Source: Podospora pseudocomata (taxonomy: Eukaryota > Ascomycota > Sordariomycetes > Sordariales > Podosporaceae). From it: DNA of 64,000 nucleotides. Location: positions 558,001 through 622,000 of the forward strand of contig NC_085889.1 in assembly GCF_035222375.1 (NCBI RefSeq), read 5' to 3'. The notes beneath the pieces are model-generated. The model had not been told where the DNA came from and ran no database searches. It saw only the letters and a list, made by a program, of their open reading frames with translations. How positions within the stretch are numbered: position 1 is the stretch's first letter; the number at the start of each line of letters is the position of its first letter. Position numbers and translations under genes: made by a program. Below, one piece after another: positions 21,771-34,688 of this stretch.

Positions 21771-24700
21771 AAAGGCAGAATGCTTGCCAGGAAGCAAAGT
21801 TCAAAAGCATTTGCGGCAGTGCTTGTGTTGTGTGTAGACGGGGTGGACGTTTGTGAAGTCTTGTAACGGAATGACGTTGCAAGAAAGGATATTGGTGTAA
21901 AGGCAATACTAAGATCAAAAACCTTTTGTGCGTGACACAAAGGTAAGATAAAAGACTTGGTGCGGAAGCAACGCTGAGCCCAAAAGGCTTCCATGCATGG
22001 GGAGGATGCCGGTGTAGAGGAAGGGAAGAAAGGGTGTTGGTGTAGAAGGTATGTCCAGATAGAGGATCTTGGTGTGGGAACAATGTTAAGACACAAACTC
22101 TTGTGTGGAAACAAGATGGATGGAAGTGTGATGTGAATATCAGACTGGAATAGGAGAGGTGTGCAGGAATGGTGGAATAATACGTACTCTCGAGCGGGCG
22201 AAGTTTGGTTAGTTGTCTGAGGAGAGAGAACAGTTAGCAAAGGATCTGAAAGTGGTAGTGCTGCAAGCAATTAACAAGACATTTGCCCAATCATCTGAAA
22301 AAAGTAACCCCAACTCTTGATAAGACAAATCGGAGGTGCTAGTGCTCGTGAAAAGATGTGTTCCCTTACAGAGGGAATCTCGGCCTCGTGGAAGTAGGAA
22401 TCCCTCGCTTGAGAGTTGACGTTGAACAGGCAGTGTGCCCCAACATCGTAATTCCATAGCTTTGATACCATCTTCTTCAATACAGACCTTGCTTCCATGC
22501 AGACTGAGGGTGTAAACTGTGACGTCACCCTTGTGATCGAGTGGTAGATAGTCAGGAAGTCGGCCAGGAGTCGCGACTCGACGACCCTGGAGTCGATTTG
22601 ACCGCAAACAAGCCAAGCAGCAGACTTGAAGCCATCATGATAAAGAAAACAACAAGAAGAAAAGGAAATACCTACGATCGTTCTCGCGGGGCGACAGCGG
22701 GGGTGGGCGAGGCAGAAGCAGAGGCGAAGGCGAGCGAGGGCGAGAACAGAAAATTCTCGTGGGCGTGGAGGTGAAAAATGAAAAAGGAAAAGCATCGGGG
22801 CTAGACGAAGACCTTAAGTAAACAAACCCCCTCAGACAAGCACTGAAAATTACAGAAGGCCTACCGCCTATAGGCCAGAGCATCTACTAGCGTAGTTTAT
22901 GAACAGGAAGACCGTTCTTGAGGCAGGAACGTCCTTATCGTGCCATTGTCTGCTAACAATACTCGAGTCTTCCTAATCTCCCGGTATGTTTCTCATCTAT
23001 CTCCTGAAGACATCTTGAGATCTGGTTCATCTTGTTCCATCCCGAACAGTGGCATACACCATAGGGTGGAAGAGCCCAGTCTCCTCATCGCGAACCCCTA
23101 TTTTCAGAGAGCAACCAGGTATGGCAGCAAAAGTGGAGCGAGTTGTTTGGGTAAAAGAACACAAAGATGGTGGGAGACGAGCAGTGACAGGAGAGCACGG
23201 CCCCCTGATATTTATAAGAGAGAGAAGATAGCTAGGTATTAATTATTGAGCATAAGGTATGTTACTATATAAGACTCCTGGGGCCAGATCAGCCCCAGCT
23301 TTTGGATGAAGGCTTGTGAAATATGATTATATATACCCTTATTGGCGTTCAAAAATCATAAGGCTTGTATAGGCTTCCATAGGTAAGCATGTACAGGGAG
23401 CCCTTGACGCTCAGAATCCAATATGCGCTTAAGTTGAAGCTTAAAGGTCTATCTATGTGTCTTTATTGCCAACGAATAGATCACGAACCCAAACAACAAG
23501 CCACACACTCTATCCAATTTCGTTTGCTGAGTACCATCTCAGCGAGCGATGCCACTGTTCCAAAACTCCCAAACTGACCGGGTACTTCGTTGTATCTGGG
23601 ACAACGGGCTCGGTGGCGACAAGGATTGTTGTTAGGGCGAGTGATACTTGCAATTAATGAGTCAGTTGCAGAAACAACATCAAGCTTTGTCAGTCCTGGT
23701 CCATCACCGTCGGGAAGTAGGGTAGTTGTTGTTGGTTAAATGCACAAGACCGATCCTAACGTTGTCTGCTTGCTGAATTTGTGAACCAGATGCGGGCACA
23801 TGATGGCAGAATGGATGGTTTATTCTACGTCTTCCATTGTATGCGCGTTTCCGGTTGCCGAGAAAGGAGACGATTGGCTGTGGCATATACTAGAACATAC
23901 TCCTACAAACCTTGTTCGCCGTGGCAAAAGCCAATAGCACCTGGGGCTGGCCACTTATTAGAAGCTAAAGAAAACGATAAAGTGACATTCAAGGGCCCTA
24001 CACAATATGACCGAACCTCTTTTAGCAACAACCCCCAAGGTGTCGCCTCAGCCGCTGTCTATCCTGTGGAAGACTTACTAGTAGTCACCGCTTCTTTGCT
24101 GAAGGGGTCTGTTGGTGATATCTGCCACTGCCCATCCCGTCACATCCTCCAGTGTATCGTGTCCTTCTTCTTCTTCGTCTTCTTCTTCGTATTCCAGACT
24201 TCTTGGGCATCTTATGCAAGGGATAACGATCGTGGCTTGTTGCGGCGCACAATCACACAGGCTCACATGATCGTTTTGACAAGGCAGCATGTGCATTCAC
24301 CAGCATTGTTGGGGGCCGGGGACTGTTGGAATCGTTGGTGACCAGATGCTGTGTAACCACACCTTTGACCACAGAAATGGTTCGTCCGCGAGGCGGGCAG
24401 TTTGAACCGGAATGACGGGATGGCTGACAGAGCAGTCTGACTGTGCCTGCTGTTGGATGATGCAGGTACGTGTATCTTTTTCGAGTGATGACTGTGTTAT
24501 ATTCACGCCTCGTACCTCTCTGATCTGACAGCTTTGGGGGTCTTTGGGAGGAAATCGCACTGCGGTGAAGTGAGGGAGTGTCAGCGTTGAGGTCATGGGG
24601 ACAGAAATTGAGGTGCAGAGGACATAGTTCTTGATCGATGTAGAGGAAGTGCCACAGACAGACAGGCAGCAACCGATCCGTCACAGAAACCTGTGCCGCT

Positions 24701-25504
24701 GGGTGGAAGACATACCAAGAAAATAAGCACAGAACAGATCAAAACCATGTGGCTCCCGGCGAGCCCCGTAGGGCTGAAGAGCAATCTCTGTCACACCACA
24801 CGGCAGCTCTTTGCTCGTGTGCCGCACAATATTTTCTTCCTTCAGGATTCTCGGTTTTTCGGGTGGTGAGGGATAGCCGAGGAGGGGCCCCCAACTACAA
24901 GGCACAGCACCACAGAAAGGCAGTTTTATTCACTCGGATATCGGGGCTAGCATCGGCATTCAATCACTTCCCGCACCGACTCCAGGTTCAGCGGCGCATA
25001 CCGCGGCAGGACACGACTGCGGATATGTCTTGCGATGAAAAGCCACATGGGATTGAAAGCACATGCTTGGTACGAATCATTGCCCATCCCGACACACCCA
25101 CCAGATTGCCGACACATCCAGATCTAGTTAGGCACTTGCATATCACACTCATCCTTTGCCTGGCAACATGGGCGCCACAGACATCGAGTATGGACAACCC
25201 CGACGTGGCTCGGCCATTGAAGAATGTTAGTGGAGGTAGAGGGGGATGCCTGCTTGGGGTTGGAGGTCTAAGCCAACACCAAGAGCTCCCTGGAGGGATA
25301 CGTACGTTGCCCGGTCTCACGGAGGTACCTAGCAGGTTGGAGGATTACCTGGTGGGTGTACAAGCCTCCTTGGTGCTACTAATTAAGGTATACTAACTCT
25401 AAGACAGGCCGTCATCCATAACATGGAGCTGTTCCTCGTTTCTCCCCTGGGTCTGTTGTGCCTGGGTTCCAGCATTTCTCTAGATACCAGCATAGTCACC
25501 AAAG
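21771..25504. other. Gene-free interval, 3.7 kb
   Basis: No credible gene on either strand. ORFs of 100-215 codons occur but have low complexity or unlikely composition, and none shows a family motif. 22480-22800 holds an interesting-looking antisense ORF that I cannot support. Pyrimidine-rich TTCTTC repeats lie at 24165-24190. The right end contains the promoter of the P450 gene. Confidence 0.45.
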
Positions 25505-27286
25505 ATGGCCTCCCTACTCCTACCATCCCCTCAGCTTCCCCGTCTAGCCAACCTCCTCACAAGCTCAATACTCCTCCACCTCCTCATCGTCCTCCTTCTC
25601 CTAAGTCTCGCCTACCGTGTCCACCGCTGGCATAAACTCCGTCATGTCCCTGGCCCCTTCCTAGCAGGATGGACCTCCCTCTGGCTCACCCGCGGCTTCA
25701 TCAGCTACAAAGTCTACGAAGACATGCACGCCCTCACCAAGAAATATGGTCCTGTCGTCCGTGTAGCTCCAAACAAGGTGATCATCAACAACATTGACTC
25801 CATCTACCGCATCACCAGCGCGCGGTCAGAGTACAAAAAGAGTGACTGGTACCTCCTCGCACGGGTGATGCCGGGGGCGGATAATCTCCTCTCAATGAGA
25901 GATCCAAAGCTGAGAGCCAAGAGGTTGAGACATGTCCTCCCAGCAGTAAGTTCCCTCCACCCTTTCAAGTAGGAGCGACACTGACAGAGATAGTTCTCGG
26001 GCAAAAACCAAGACGACTTCGAACCCGCCGTTGACAAAACCATCTCCACCCTCCTCGACCTCATCAACACCAAATACCTCTCATCCCCCTCCCAACACCG
26101 CCTCATGAACCTGGCCCAGAAATCCCACTTCTACACCTTGGACTCGTTCGGTGAAATAGCCTACAGCCAGTCCTTCGGCTCCCTGGACACCGACAGCGAC
26201 GTCCTCGGCATCGTCAAAACAGGCGACGTGACCTTCCCTCTGCTCAGCGCGGTGCACAACCACCACAAGATCTTCCAGACGATTCAAAAATGGCCTTTTT
26301 ACTACCTCCTACCCAGGGAAGGGGACAAAGTCGGTTTCGGGAGGGTGTTTGGCCTGGCGCTGGAGATTGTGAACAAGAGGTCGAGGGAGGTTGGGGAGGA
26401 GGGAGTGGATAAAAAGAGGGATATGCTGCAGAGCATGATGGACAATGGGCTGGAGGGGGATGAGCTGAGGAGTGAGGTTGCCATGTCTTTGTATGCCTCC
26501 CTTCCCTTCCTTACCTTTCCTTTCCTTTCATCTACTCACTCATATGGGACAAAAACGGAAGCTAACCTATGTGTGTGTGATAGTTTTGTCGGGTCGGACA
26601 CGGTTGCATCTGCCATCAGAATGACGATGTTGTTGCTCATGACACACCCCGCTGTGTATAGGCGTTTACAAGAGCAAATCGACGACGCCGCAGAGAAGGG
26701 CAAAATCAGCCGGCCGGTGACGAACGATGAGGCAAAGAGGCATCTTCCGTACATGCAGGCTGTGATTCAAGAGTCACTCCGGTTATTCCCCCCCTCGTCA
26801 ATCGTCCCGTTTTTCAAGGAGGTCCCTGAGACGGGGGATACAGTCGACGGGTACTACCTCCCCAAGGGAACCACCATCGGCACAGGGTGTGTCATGTGGA
26901 GTATGAACCGCGACGAAGACTTCTGGGGTCCGGATGCGAACCTCTTCCGACCGGAGAGGTGGCTTGAAGCGAACGAGGAGAGACGGACCGAGATGGAACG
27001 GTGTGTGGATTTGATCTTTGGGAGTGGCAAGTTTGTCTGTGCTGGGAAGAAGATTGCGTTTATGCAGATGTACAAGTTGTTTCCCGAGGTGAGTTTCATC
27101 TTACACATTACACTTTTTTTGCTTTTTTGGCGGCTGAAGTGTGGGATGATGGTGGCTGACGTTTATTGATTGTAGTTACTGAGAGGGTATAACTGGTCTC
27201 TGCCAGATCCGTTGCACCTGCCAACGATTGATAACCCTACCATCTGGGATATCCACGGGTTGATGGTGCGGATAGAGAAGAGGTAG
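25505..27286 (+). CDS. Cytochrome P450 monooxygenase
   Basis: Exons 25505-25945, 25994-26490, 26584-27088 and 27176-27286 give 517 aa; phases agree. An N-terminal hydrophobic anchor (residues 10-38) is followed by the proline hinge HVPGPFLAGW. P450 signatures are complete: I-helix FVGSDTVAS, ExxR in ESLR, the PERF-type block FRPERW, and the haem loop FGSGKFVCAGKK with the Cys thiolate ligand. This is an ER-membrane enzyme oxidising an unknown substrate with NADPH-P450 reductase. No biosynthetic core gene lies nearby, so a role in a secondary-metabolite cluster is not supported. The next gene is tail-to-tail on the minus strand. Confidence 0.95.
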
Positions 27287-27430
27287 AGCAACGGTGGGCT
27301 CTCTCGGACAAAGATTTCTCGTCAGCAGGACGCACACCAGGCGCGTTTGGGGAGGGGGAGCAATTCACAAATTCGGATACCTTGAATCTGAAACAATCCA
27401 GACGGCGCAGGAAATTCCACTGTTGCATTC

Positions 27431-27859
27431 TTACATCATTCCCCCATCTCCGCACACGTCGTGACTCCGCTTCAGGACCTTCTTACCCGTGTCCAACGCC
27501 GGGTCAAATGCAACCCTCGGTTTGTACGCATGTCGAGGCTTTGGCGCCTTGAGGAGGATGCCCTTTATCTTCCCTCCTTTGGCAGAAGAAGGTTTGCTCG
27601 GCTCGGCAGTATGGAAATGGCTGACGGCGAGGACCATCACAAGCAGTGCGGCCCCTCCAACGAGAAACTCAACCGGGGAGGTCTTGCTGCGAAGCCATAC
27701 CATGGGGACCAGCCCCTTGAGCGCCAAGATGGCCATCTCGACGAAGGCCTCGCCCGGACTGGGGACCCGGGCTTGGTGTGGCTGACTTGAGATCATGGCG
27801 GAGATGAATCGAACGAAGTTATCTACTACAACCATCACCGTAACCATGGTTGTGTCCAT
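27431..27859 (-). CDS. Small single-pass membrane protein, function unknown
   Basis: 142-aa ORF convergent with the P450. It has a Met/Val-rich N-terminus, a region with GEAFVEMAILALKGLVPM, one clear membrane helix (about 66-84, FLVGGAALLVMVLAV) and a basic tail (KGILLKAPKPRHAYKPRV, ending KKVLKRSH). Coding-like codon use and topology support a real gene; there is no recognised family. Three in-frame Met codons near the start leave the exact N-terminus open. Confidence 0.5.
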   Translation of the reverse strand: MDTTMVTVMVVVDNFVRFISAMISSQPHQARVPSPGEAFVEMAILALKGLVPMVWLRSKTSPVEFLVGGAALLVMVLAVSHFHTAEPSKPSSAKGGKIKGILLKAPKPRHAYKPRVAFDPALDTGKKVLKRSHDVCGDGGMM

Positions 27860-29393
27860 GTCGCCCGCCCCCTTTTACAAGCAGAGGTCCTACAGCATAT
27901 GGTAGTTGGTATTGTCCCGCCTCGTGCCGTAAGTATTGTCAACGCCACGTGAGGTCTTTGTATCCACTACCAACGTGGCCAGTGGTCCATGTGGTTTTGC
28001 TTTGTTGTTCGAGCGCTTGTGTTCGGTTCGGTAGATCGTCGGCCGTTGGGTATTGACGACATGCCCCTGCTTGAACCCAGTTCTGGTTGACAGACAGGGG
28101 GTAAGGTGCCAAGGGAGCCCGAACTTTGGTTCGCAAGCCTTGGTTTTTTCTGCTGCTGCTGGTGGCTATTCGGCTATGGATGATGAGCTGGAGAGTCCTT
28201 GATCCTGTGGGAACTTTTTAGTGGTCGGTCCTATTACGTTTGCAGTCCAGCATGCGAGGCAGTGGTACATTACGCAGGGGCCGGTTGGGTGGCTCCTTTG
28301 GATATTTGGGTGAGGAGGAGGTCCAGACTTGCCTTGAGAGAAGGCGATCGTTTCCCAACCTTTCAAGGCGCGATCGAAGTTTGTGTGATCTCTTCGGGAG
28401 AGCAGCATCACCATGCTCATGGGCCATGGTCATGTTGATCCGGCGGGGAGCTTATCGTACCGCTTCTGAGGGGAACTGCGCAGTGCTTTCCCTATGAAGT
28501 GTGGGATTGGCGAGGTGTCATTTTCTGGGGGCGGAGACGGAGTGGGAGACAAGATTTGATAAGTATCGAAATTGGAGGGGGGATTCGGTGATCTGCATTC
28601 CTCGTTTCTGAAACAGGCAGATAAACTCGATGCCGGCCAGACGCCTGCTACGGTGCTTGAACAGAGAGGGGGGACCCATGCAGCGGGGAGAGGGGGGGGG
28701 CGCCTGCAGCGAGGTGGCCGCTATCACGGAAGGATGTGCCAGGTAAATTTGACAAGGTGCCAATCTCGTGTTGTGCTCGGCGTGATTCCTGCCCACGTTC
28801 TGTCCCGTCTTGCAGTTCATTTCTCGCGCTATTGACGGTGGGCGTGTTCCAAATTTTCCGTGACTGTCTTTTTGCTCCGAAGCGGCAGCCCGGAGTTTAC
28901 GTGAGTTTCTTCTGGTGATGGATGCACAGCACTGACGGTGGACTGGAACAACGGGAGACCTCTCGGGACAGACAGACACAAACACGCCCCCCCCACCGCC
29001 GGGTTGGCCGTGCATGTGCCGGGGTTGGCAGAGAATGACAAGAGGGGCTAGTCCGGGAATGGCATGGTTCCAGGAACCGAACCGACGATCCCTTCCCGAA
29101 ACATGGGGACGACATGGGTGCTAACCGTTGTTGTCCAGACCCCCAATGTCACCTAGCTGTGGGGCTCGGTTGTTGCTTCTTCCAAGTGCCACTCATCACA
29201 GCGAAACCTAGCAGGATTTCTTCAGTCACCAACATGCTGACACCGCATACAATACCGACAGCCCCGCGGCGATGTCTCTCCTGTCTCTTCTCCTCCTCCT
29301 TGATGCCACTCCGGAGTCTTCACTCGTTCGTCTCTAGAAGCTGGCTTCCCTCATTATACCCTCCTTTTGAGAAGATACAACACCACTAACAGT

Positions 29394-29397
<4 letters not shown>
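27860..29397. other. Intergenic region
   Basis: About 1.5 kb without a supportable gene. Homopolymer G/C runs (28690, 28985) and short ORFs without family motifs. The right part is likely promoter and 5' leader of the Ser/Gly-rich surface-protein gene. Confidence 0.45.

Positions 29398-29458
<61 letters not shown>
29398..29458 (+). repeat. (AAC)20 microsatellite in the 5' leader
   Basis: Twenty uninterrupted AAC triplets end 60 bp before the ATG at 29518, probably inside the 5' UTR. In the -1-type frame the run would code poly-Gln followed by a hydrophobic stretch, but no ATG opens that frame. Confidence 0.95.
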
Positions 29459-29517
29459 CAGCAAGCATGTGGCCTTGATCATCCTTCTATTCATTTCGCA
29501 AATCTGGAGTCACAAGA

Positions 29518-30980
29518 ATGCATCTTCCAACCTCTGGCCAAGAGCTAGAGAAAAGGGACATCAAGGAGTTCTGGAACAAGCTCATCAGCCCATGGTGCAA
29601 GACGTTTCCCAAGTCGCTGGGATGTCCCAAGCCTGAGGAGCCCGCCCCCCAGCCGGAGCCGAGCCCGACGACACCCACGCCGACGAACCCTCCATTGGAA
29701 GCTCCCGTGGTGCCGGTCCCCGCGCCGGTTCCTACCACCCCGGCATCGGCCCCGGATACGGAGAAGCCTCCTGTGAACAATACTCCGGTTACTAATCCAG
29801 TCAAGACACCAGCGGAGGACCCGCCAAAGAACAGTGCGCCTACGCCTGGGAACTCGGGAAGTGGAGGAGGGTCAGGAAATGGGTCGGGCAATGGGTCTAG
29901 TCCTGGAACAGGATCTGGTGCAGGGAACGGGTCGGGCGGTGGTTCCGGCAATGGCTCGGGGAATGGTTCAGGCAGTGGGTCGGGTTCAGGATCAGGTTCG
30001 GGCTCAACTCCCAGCCCTGGTGTAGGACAGGGTTCTGGTTCTGGTTCTGGTTCGGGTTCGGGTTCAAATCAAGGATCGAACCCAGGGACTGGCTCCGGCT
30101 CCGGCTCCGGCTCCGGCTCCAGCAATGGGTCTGGTTCAGGATCGAGCTCTGGCAATGGCTCTGGTTCGCCAACCCCAACCTCTGGGAACTCCAACTCTGG
30201 ATCTTCTGGCTCGGGTTCATCTGGCAATGGCAACTCAGGATCCAACAGCAATTCAGGCAATGGCAACCAGGGAGCCGGCTCAACAACAACAGGGCCCCAA
30301 AAGGCGTTCCCCTCCACCGCAGGAAACGCCCTCTTGGCTGTGGATGGCACCCAGGACGGACAGAACCAAGTCACCCAGAAAGGCGCCGACTCAGCCACAG
30401 GCGGCGGCTATGTTCCTGGCTCCGATTACACCTCCACCGACGAGTTTGGTTACACCTATCATGGCGAGCTTGACCAGAACTCAGGGGGCGTTCGCGGGAC
30501 GTCAGGAACAGGCACCAACAACGGCTCAAATCCCGGCAGTAACGACAACACCAATAACCCCAACGAGAAAGGCTCCAGCCCCATGATCGGCATCATCGGA
30601 GCCGTAGTCTGTCCGTCTTTCCCTTCATCCATCCCTTCTGTCCCCTCTTACTAACACCTCTTCCAGCCCTCCTGGTAGTGCTCCTCCTCCTCATCGCCCT
30701 CCTTTACCGCTATCGCCGCACCCGCCGCGTCCAAGCCTTCCTGACAAGATGCACCCCCTTCAAAATCGCCCCTTACAGCAAGAAGGAAAAGAAACGCTCA
30801 TCAATGGGCAACGGCCTCTTATTCAGCGACGTCGGTGATGCAGCTGACTCGGCAATGTACGAGAAGCGAAGCAGCATGAACTACGGCACCGCCACTGCCC
30901 CCCCTCCCCCAGTCTCCTCATCGGTTACTCTCCCCGCCGCAGCCACGATCCCCCCCCTCAGGCTGGATTGCGCCCCTAGT

Positions 30981-31012
<32 letters not shown>

Positions 31013-31445
31013 CTTATCCCTAATGGACAAACGCGCCTCCTCCCCCACGGGCGGTCTGCTTATTGACTTTTCCCCTCTGACGCCAGGATTGCCAACTATT
31101 CCGTCTCCGACGATCCCCCGGCGGTCGAGTCAGGATTCCATCGGGGCGGCGAGTATAGCCTCTAGCGGGGTGTTTTCCCCTTCGTTGATCAGCTGGCCTA
31201 TGCCGCCTTCTACGCCAGGGAATTCAAGACCGACGACGGGAACGGGGTGTAACTGGCCGGTGTTGCAGCCAGAGACGGTGCCGGCTGTGCCCCGGGTTAT
31301 TCAACAGACATCTGCTGCTGCTGCTAGTGCACCGCCTTCAAGGCCGACAACGGGGGGTTCGCACAGATACAGTCTTATGCCTGTTATCAAGCCTGCTCAG
31401 CCGGCGCTGCCGAGCAACTGGGTTAAGCCCAAGGGGTGGGATTAG
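29518..31445 (+). CDS. Ser/Gly-rich single-pass membrane protein (cell-surface sensor- or Mid2-like)
   Basis: Exon 1 runs 29518-30610 and exon 2 30667-31445; the donor is weak (GTCCGT), but this junction keeps the frame and restores one membrane helix. Residues 1-40 hold two Cys ([11 protein letters not shown]). A Pro/Thr-rich part follows, then about 170 residues of SGSGSG/NGS repeats, and a Thr/Asn-rich stalk. The helix ending [17 protein letters not shown] has a basic stop-transfer. The cytoplasmic tail of about 230 residues is Ser/Pro-rich with a poly-Asn run (30980-31012). The layout (long O-glycosylatable ectodomain, single helix, short tail) resembles fungal wall-stress sensors, but no WSC domain and no signal peptide are visible. 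The true N-terminus may need an upstream exon. Confidence 0.7.
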
Positions 31446-31849
31446 CAATGACTTGTGGGGGTGTCTATCAAACAAGTGACAAGTGGAAAAGGTGAAGAGG
31501 GAGAGGAGGGGGAAACATGGTTGTCATGATAATCTACTTTACCTACCTTATTTACGATGAGATCAGTGTGTAATATTGGGAGATGGAGAGGGAAGGAGGG
31601 GGGAAGGGGGGGTTAATACTGTGGTTTTGGGTTTTGGGGTGTAATTCTTGGTCCTCTGGTCTTGGGGGAGGGACGAACATATCACTTTTTATATATATCT
31701 TCTTATTGGTTCTTTTGTACCTACTTGCTGATGTCAAAATAACTGATGGAATGGGGATTCATATTCTCATATTCTCTTATATACTCGAGCAAACATCTAG
31801 CTGTCTTGCCTTTTTCCAATGCCACGCCAGCCCAGGCAGCATCAGCTCA

Positions 31850-34530
31850 TCAGTCCTTCTTTTTCCGTCTGCTGTCAGTGACAAACGTCGTGGAAAGGCT
31901 CTTCCGCAGGCTCTCCCTCTTTCTGGCAAGTATTTCCTTCCTGATCCGCTCTTGTTCCTCTTCCTCCAGTTTCCTCTTTCTCTCCTCCTCCTCCTCCTCC
32001 AATTTCCTCTTCCTCTGCTGCTCCTCCCTCTCCCTCTTCTTCTCCTCTGCCGCCCATTGCTCCCTTGCTTTTTCCTCAATGTCGTCCTGCATTTTGCGAA
32101 CTCTTTCCCTGGCTTTGTCTTGCGGCAGATCGTAGCTCCAGCTCTTGGTAGAATCGCTGTTGCCATCGACGTTAGGCTGATAGCCTCGGCCCCAGTCGCG
32201 GGTAGAGTACATGTCCTTGTGGGCTTCGATGTCAGTGTAACCGTCCTTGAAGCCGAGGGTGGTCTCTTTGATGTCGAATGAGCAGTTGATAAAGTCGTCC
32301 TGCCCGTCGGTGAAGGTGGCGGATCCCTCGATGATGTGGATTGCGCCCCGCTTGATTCTGATGGAACTCAATATCTTCTTGGCGTGGGCCAAACCCTCCT
32401 CTCCGGTGACCTTGATGGAGCCGTCGTTGATTTCGATATAACCCTCGGTGATCTTGATCTTCGCGTCCGTGAGGCTGATCAGGTCCGGATTGCTATCAGC
32501 GTCGTCGATGTTGATCCCCCGACGAGAAACACCATCTTCAAAACTGATGGACACCGTGCCAAGATCCTCTTGGAAACGCTTCCGGTCGTCACGGTGCAGA
32601 AAGTCAATGTCGCCGCTGACCATGTTGACGAAGCCGGTCTTGATCATGATGGAGCCGTCCCGCTTGTTCAGGAACCCGCCCATCACGTCAATAGAGCCTT
32701 CCGTCTCGATGCAAATCGCGCCATTTTTGATGTTGATGGAGCCCTCGCTGAGTTGAGCCTCCTCGGTCTCATTTTCGGCGTCATCGGCCGAAGCGTGCTC
32801 GGCGTCATCGACCAAGACGCGTTCACCGACTGACTCCTCCTTGCGCAGGGAGGCGTCGATCTCATACTGAACTGCAGCCTCAAACATGCTCTCGACGTCC
32901 TTTTGGATTTTGAGCCGCTCCCGCTCGGCCGCTCTCCGTCGCTCCTCGGCTTCCTTCTCCATCTTCCTCTCGTGCCGTATCCTAGCTTGTCGCTCCTCCT
33001 CCTCCTTCTTCCGGGCCTCGGCCAACTTTCTTTGACGCTCTTCTTCTCTCCGCGCCTTCTCAGCTTCTTCTCGCTCTCGCATTTTCCTCTGCTCGTTCTG
33101 GGAGAGGAACTTTTCCATGAGTCGTTTGAGCATTTCGTCCTCCTGAGCGGTAGTCTCGGGCACTGGCTCCTCGACGACGGGTGCCGGTCTCAGAGGCGGC
33201 TTGAACACGATTTCGGTCGCAAACGTCTCGCGCACTTTCTCGTCCCGGTGGTTAAAGATGCGGTCGTATAGCCTCCGGCCCATCAACGAGACGATAACAA
33301 CTGTGTCTTGTTTCATGTTTGCTGAAACCTCCTCCAATAGCAGCCGGGTCGGTTTTTGCGGGAGCTCTGTCGATACGTGGATCACGATTGTCGTTCCACG
33401 CCATTTCTCCAGTGCTCTGGCAATGAGCACCCTGCAGTGGTTCTCTGCCTTTTGCGGGAGGAATTTGGAATAGTCCTTCGGAGGCCATGCCTTCTTGATG
33501 ATTTCGGCTAGCCAGAGCTGCTTTACTGTTGTGCTACGAACCCGCCCCATCTCCTTGAACTTTTGCGCTAGCCTTTGCGCAGCAGCAGCCATGCGTCGCT
33601 TTTCGTCCTCTGTGTTTTCGATCTGTGAAAAGACAACGGCTGTGCGGTCTTCAAAGGGCCAACGACCCGGCGGCAAGTATATCTTCTGGTGGCCGTGGTA
33701 ATAGGCGTCGGCACGACCAACAGCGGGTTCCCCAAGCGCCGGACAAAAGGCAAGAAACTCTCGAGTGGACGGGCCATGATCGCCTGTCGGGTCAAGGCGG
33801 TCGATTGATTCTCTAGTCAAGGCAAACCAGCGGTGGGGAAGCGGAGTGCTCAAGTGCTTGACCGGTATGGTGAGTGCCCCGGGTGCCAAGACAGGGCGGC
33901 TGACTTCTTTCTGGAACATGCGGGCCACCTTGGTGATCGGGAGGTTGGGATTCTCCTCGGGTCGGAACTCGTACTCGATGGAGGGGGTCAGCTGCCAGGG
34001 ATCCTGATCTCCCAGCATGGGTTCTCTGTCAAGGTCGGACCACCGAATGCTGAAATGATTGTTTTTCGCATTCAAAGCGCCAGTGCTAGTAAGCTAGACG
34101 GCCAAAGCTGCGTATTAGTCGGCCGTCCAAGACAAGATGATTGGGTATAAAAACAAACCATGAAGACGTCCACCGTCAAGACTGGCTCTTGTTGTGGATC
34201 ATCCAGCCTCACTGACAGCGACACGCGGTCCAGCAAGATGACATAGTGCTTCAGATTCAAGGCGTGCACAACGATGCCTCGCTTGTAGATGTATGGCCTT
34301 GAGGGCAGGCCCCAGGCTACGTCGTCACGTTTTGCTTTCACTGCCTCTTCGTGTTCCTTGAGCAAACGAAGATAGACTGTTTGGTCCCATGGTAGAGTCT
34401 TCCACTTGTCCTTGCTGTGTAGCCACAAATTCAGCCATCTCCGCTGCGGCCGAGCATTGGCAAGCTTCAGTCGAGAGGCCACGACAGTAACAGCTGGGAG
34501 CCGGCGGGTTGGGCATAGCAGTATCAGCAT
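31850..34530 (-). CDS. 871-aa protein with charged coils and a GSIxIxxG-type repeat region, function unknown
   Basis: Two exons, 34530-34159 and 34093-31850, joined in phase 0 across a 65-nt intron. The N-terminal ~330 residues are globular-looking (WNLWLHSKDKW-like and RLYDRIFNHRDEKVRETF) with no family I can name. Glu/Lys/Arg-rich coils follow (about 33110-32900). A segment of about 180 residues (32752-32215) repeats short beta-type units such as GSINIKNGAICIE, GSIDVMGGFL, GSIMIKTG and GYIEINDGSIKVTG. The C-terminus is a long KRKLEEEEEERKRK coil. The repeat could form a beta-solenoid; this is inference. The coils may mediate assembly. It shares a divergent promoter with the HAL2-like gene. 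Confidence 0.75.
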
Positions 34531-34613
34531 GGTGGGCGAGGAGGGATCTGAAAAGGTATCATTTTCCGGGATGTTGCCTTCGTGCCGTCGTGTGGTGGCT
34601 TGTGTTTGAGAGA

Positions 34614-34667
34614 GTATATATGTATATATATATATATATACATGTATATATGTATATATCTATATAA
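34614..34667. repeat. (TA)n microsatellite
   Basis: A TATATATA/TGTATATA run about 54 bp long in the divergent promoter between the coiled-repeat gene (34530, minus) and the HAL2-like gene (35026, plus). Confidence 0.9.
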
Positions 34668-34688
34668 TTTTTTTTGGGATCTTGGCAA

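Noticed and set aside
21623-22270. 215-codon minus-strand ORF
   Set aside because: Overlaps the minisatellite and has Ser/Pro/His-rich composition without any motif.
22271-22795. 174-codon minus-strand ORF with a coding-like middle part
   Set aside because: No domain, uncertain start and skewed N-terminal composition; not enough evidence for a gene.
25505-27286. Secondary-metabolite cluster around the P450
   Set aside because: No PKS, NRPS, terpene synthase, transporter or regulator lies nearby.
28518-29015. 165-codon minus-strand ORF upstream of the Ser/Gly-rich gene
   Set aside because: No motif, poly-G/C runs within it and no intron or codon-bias support.
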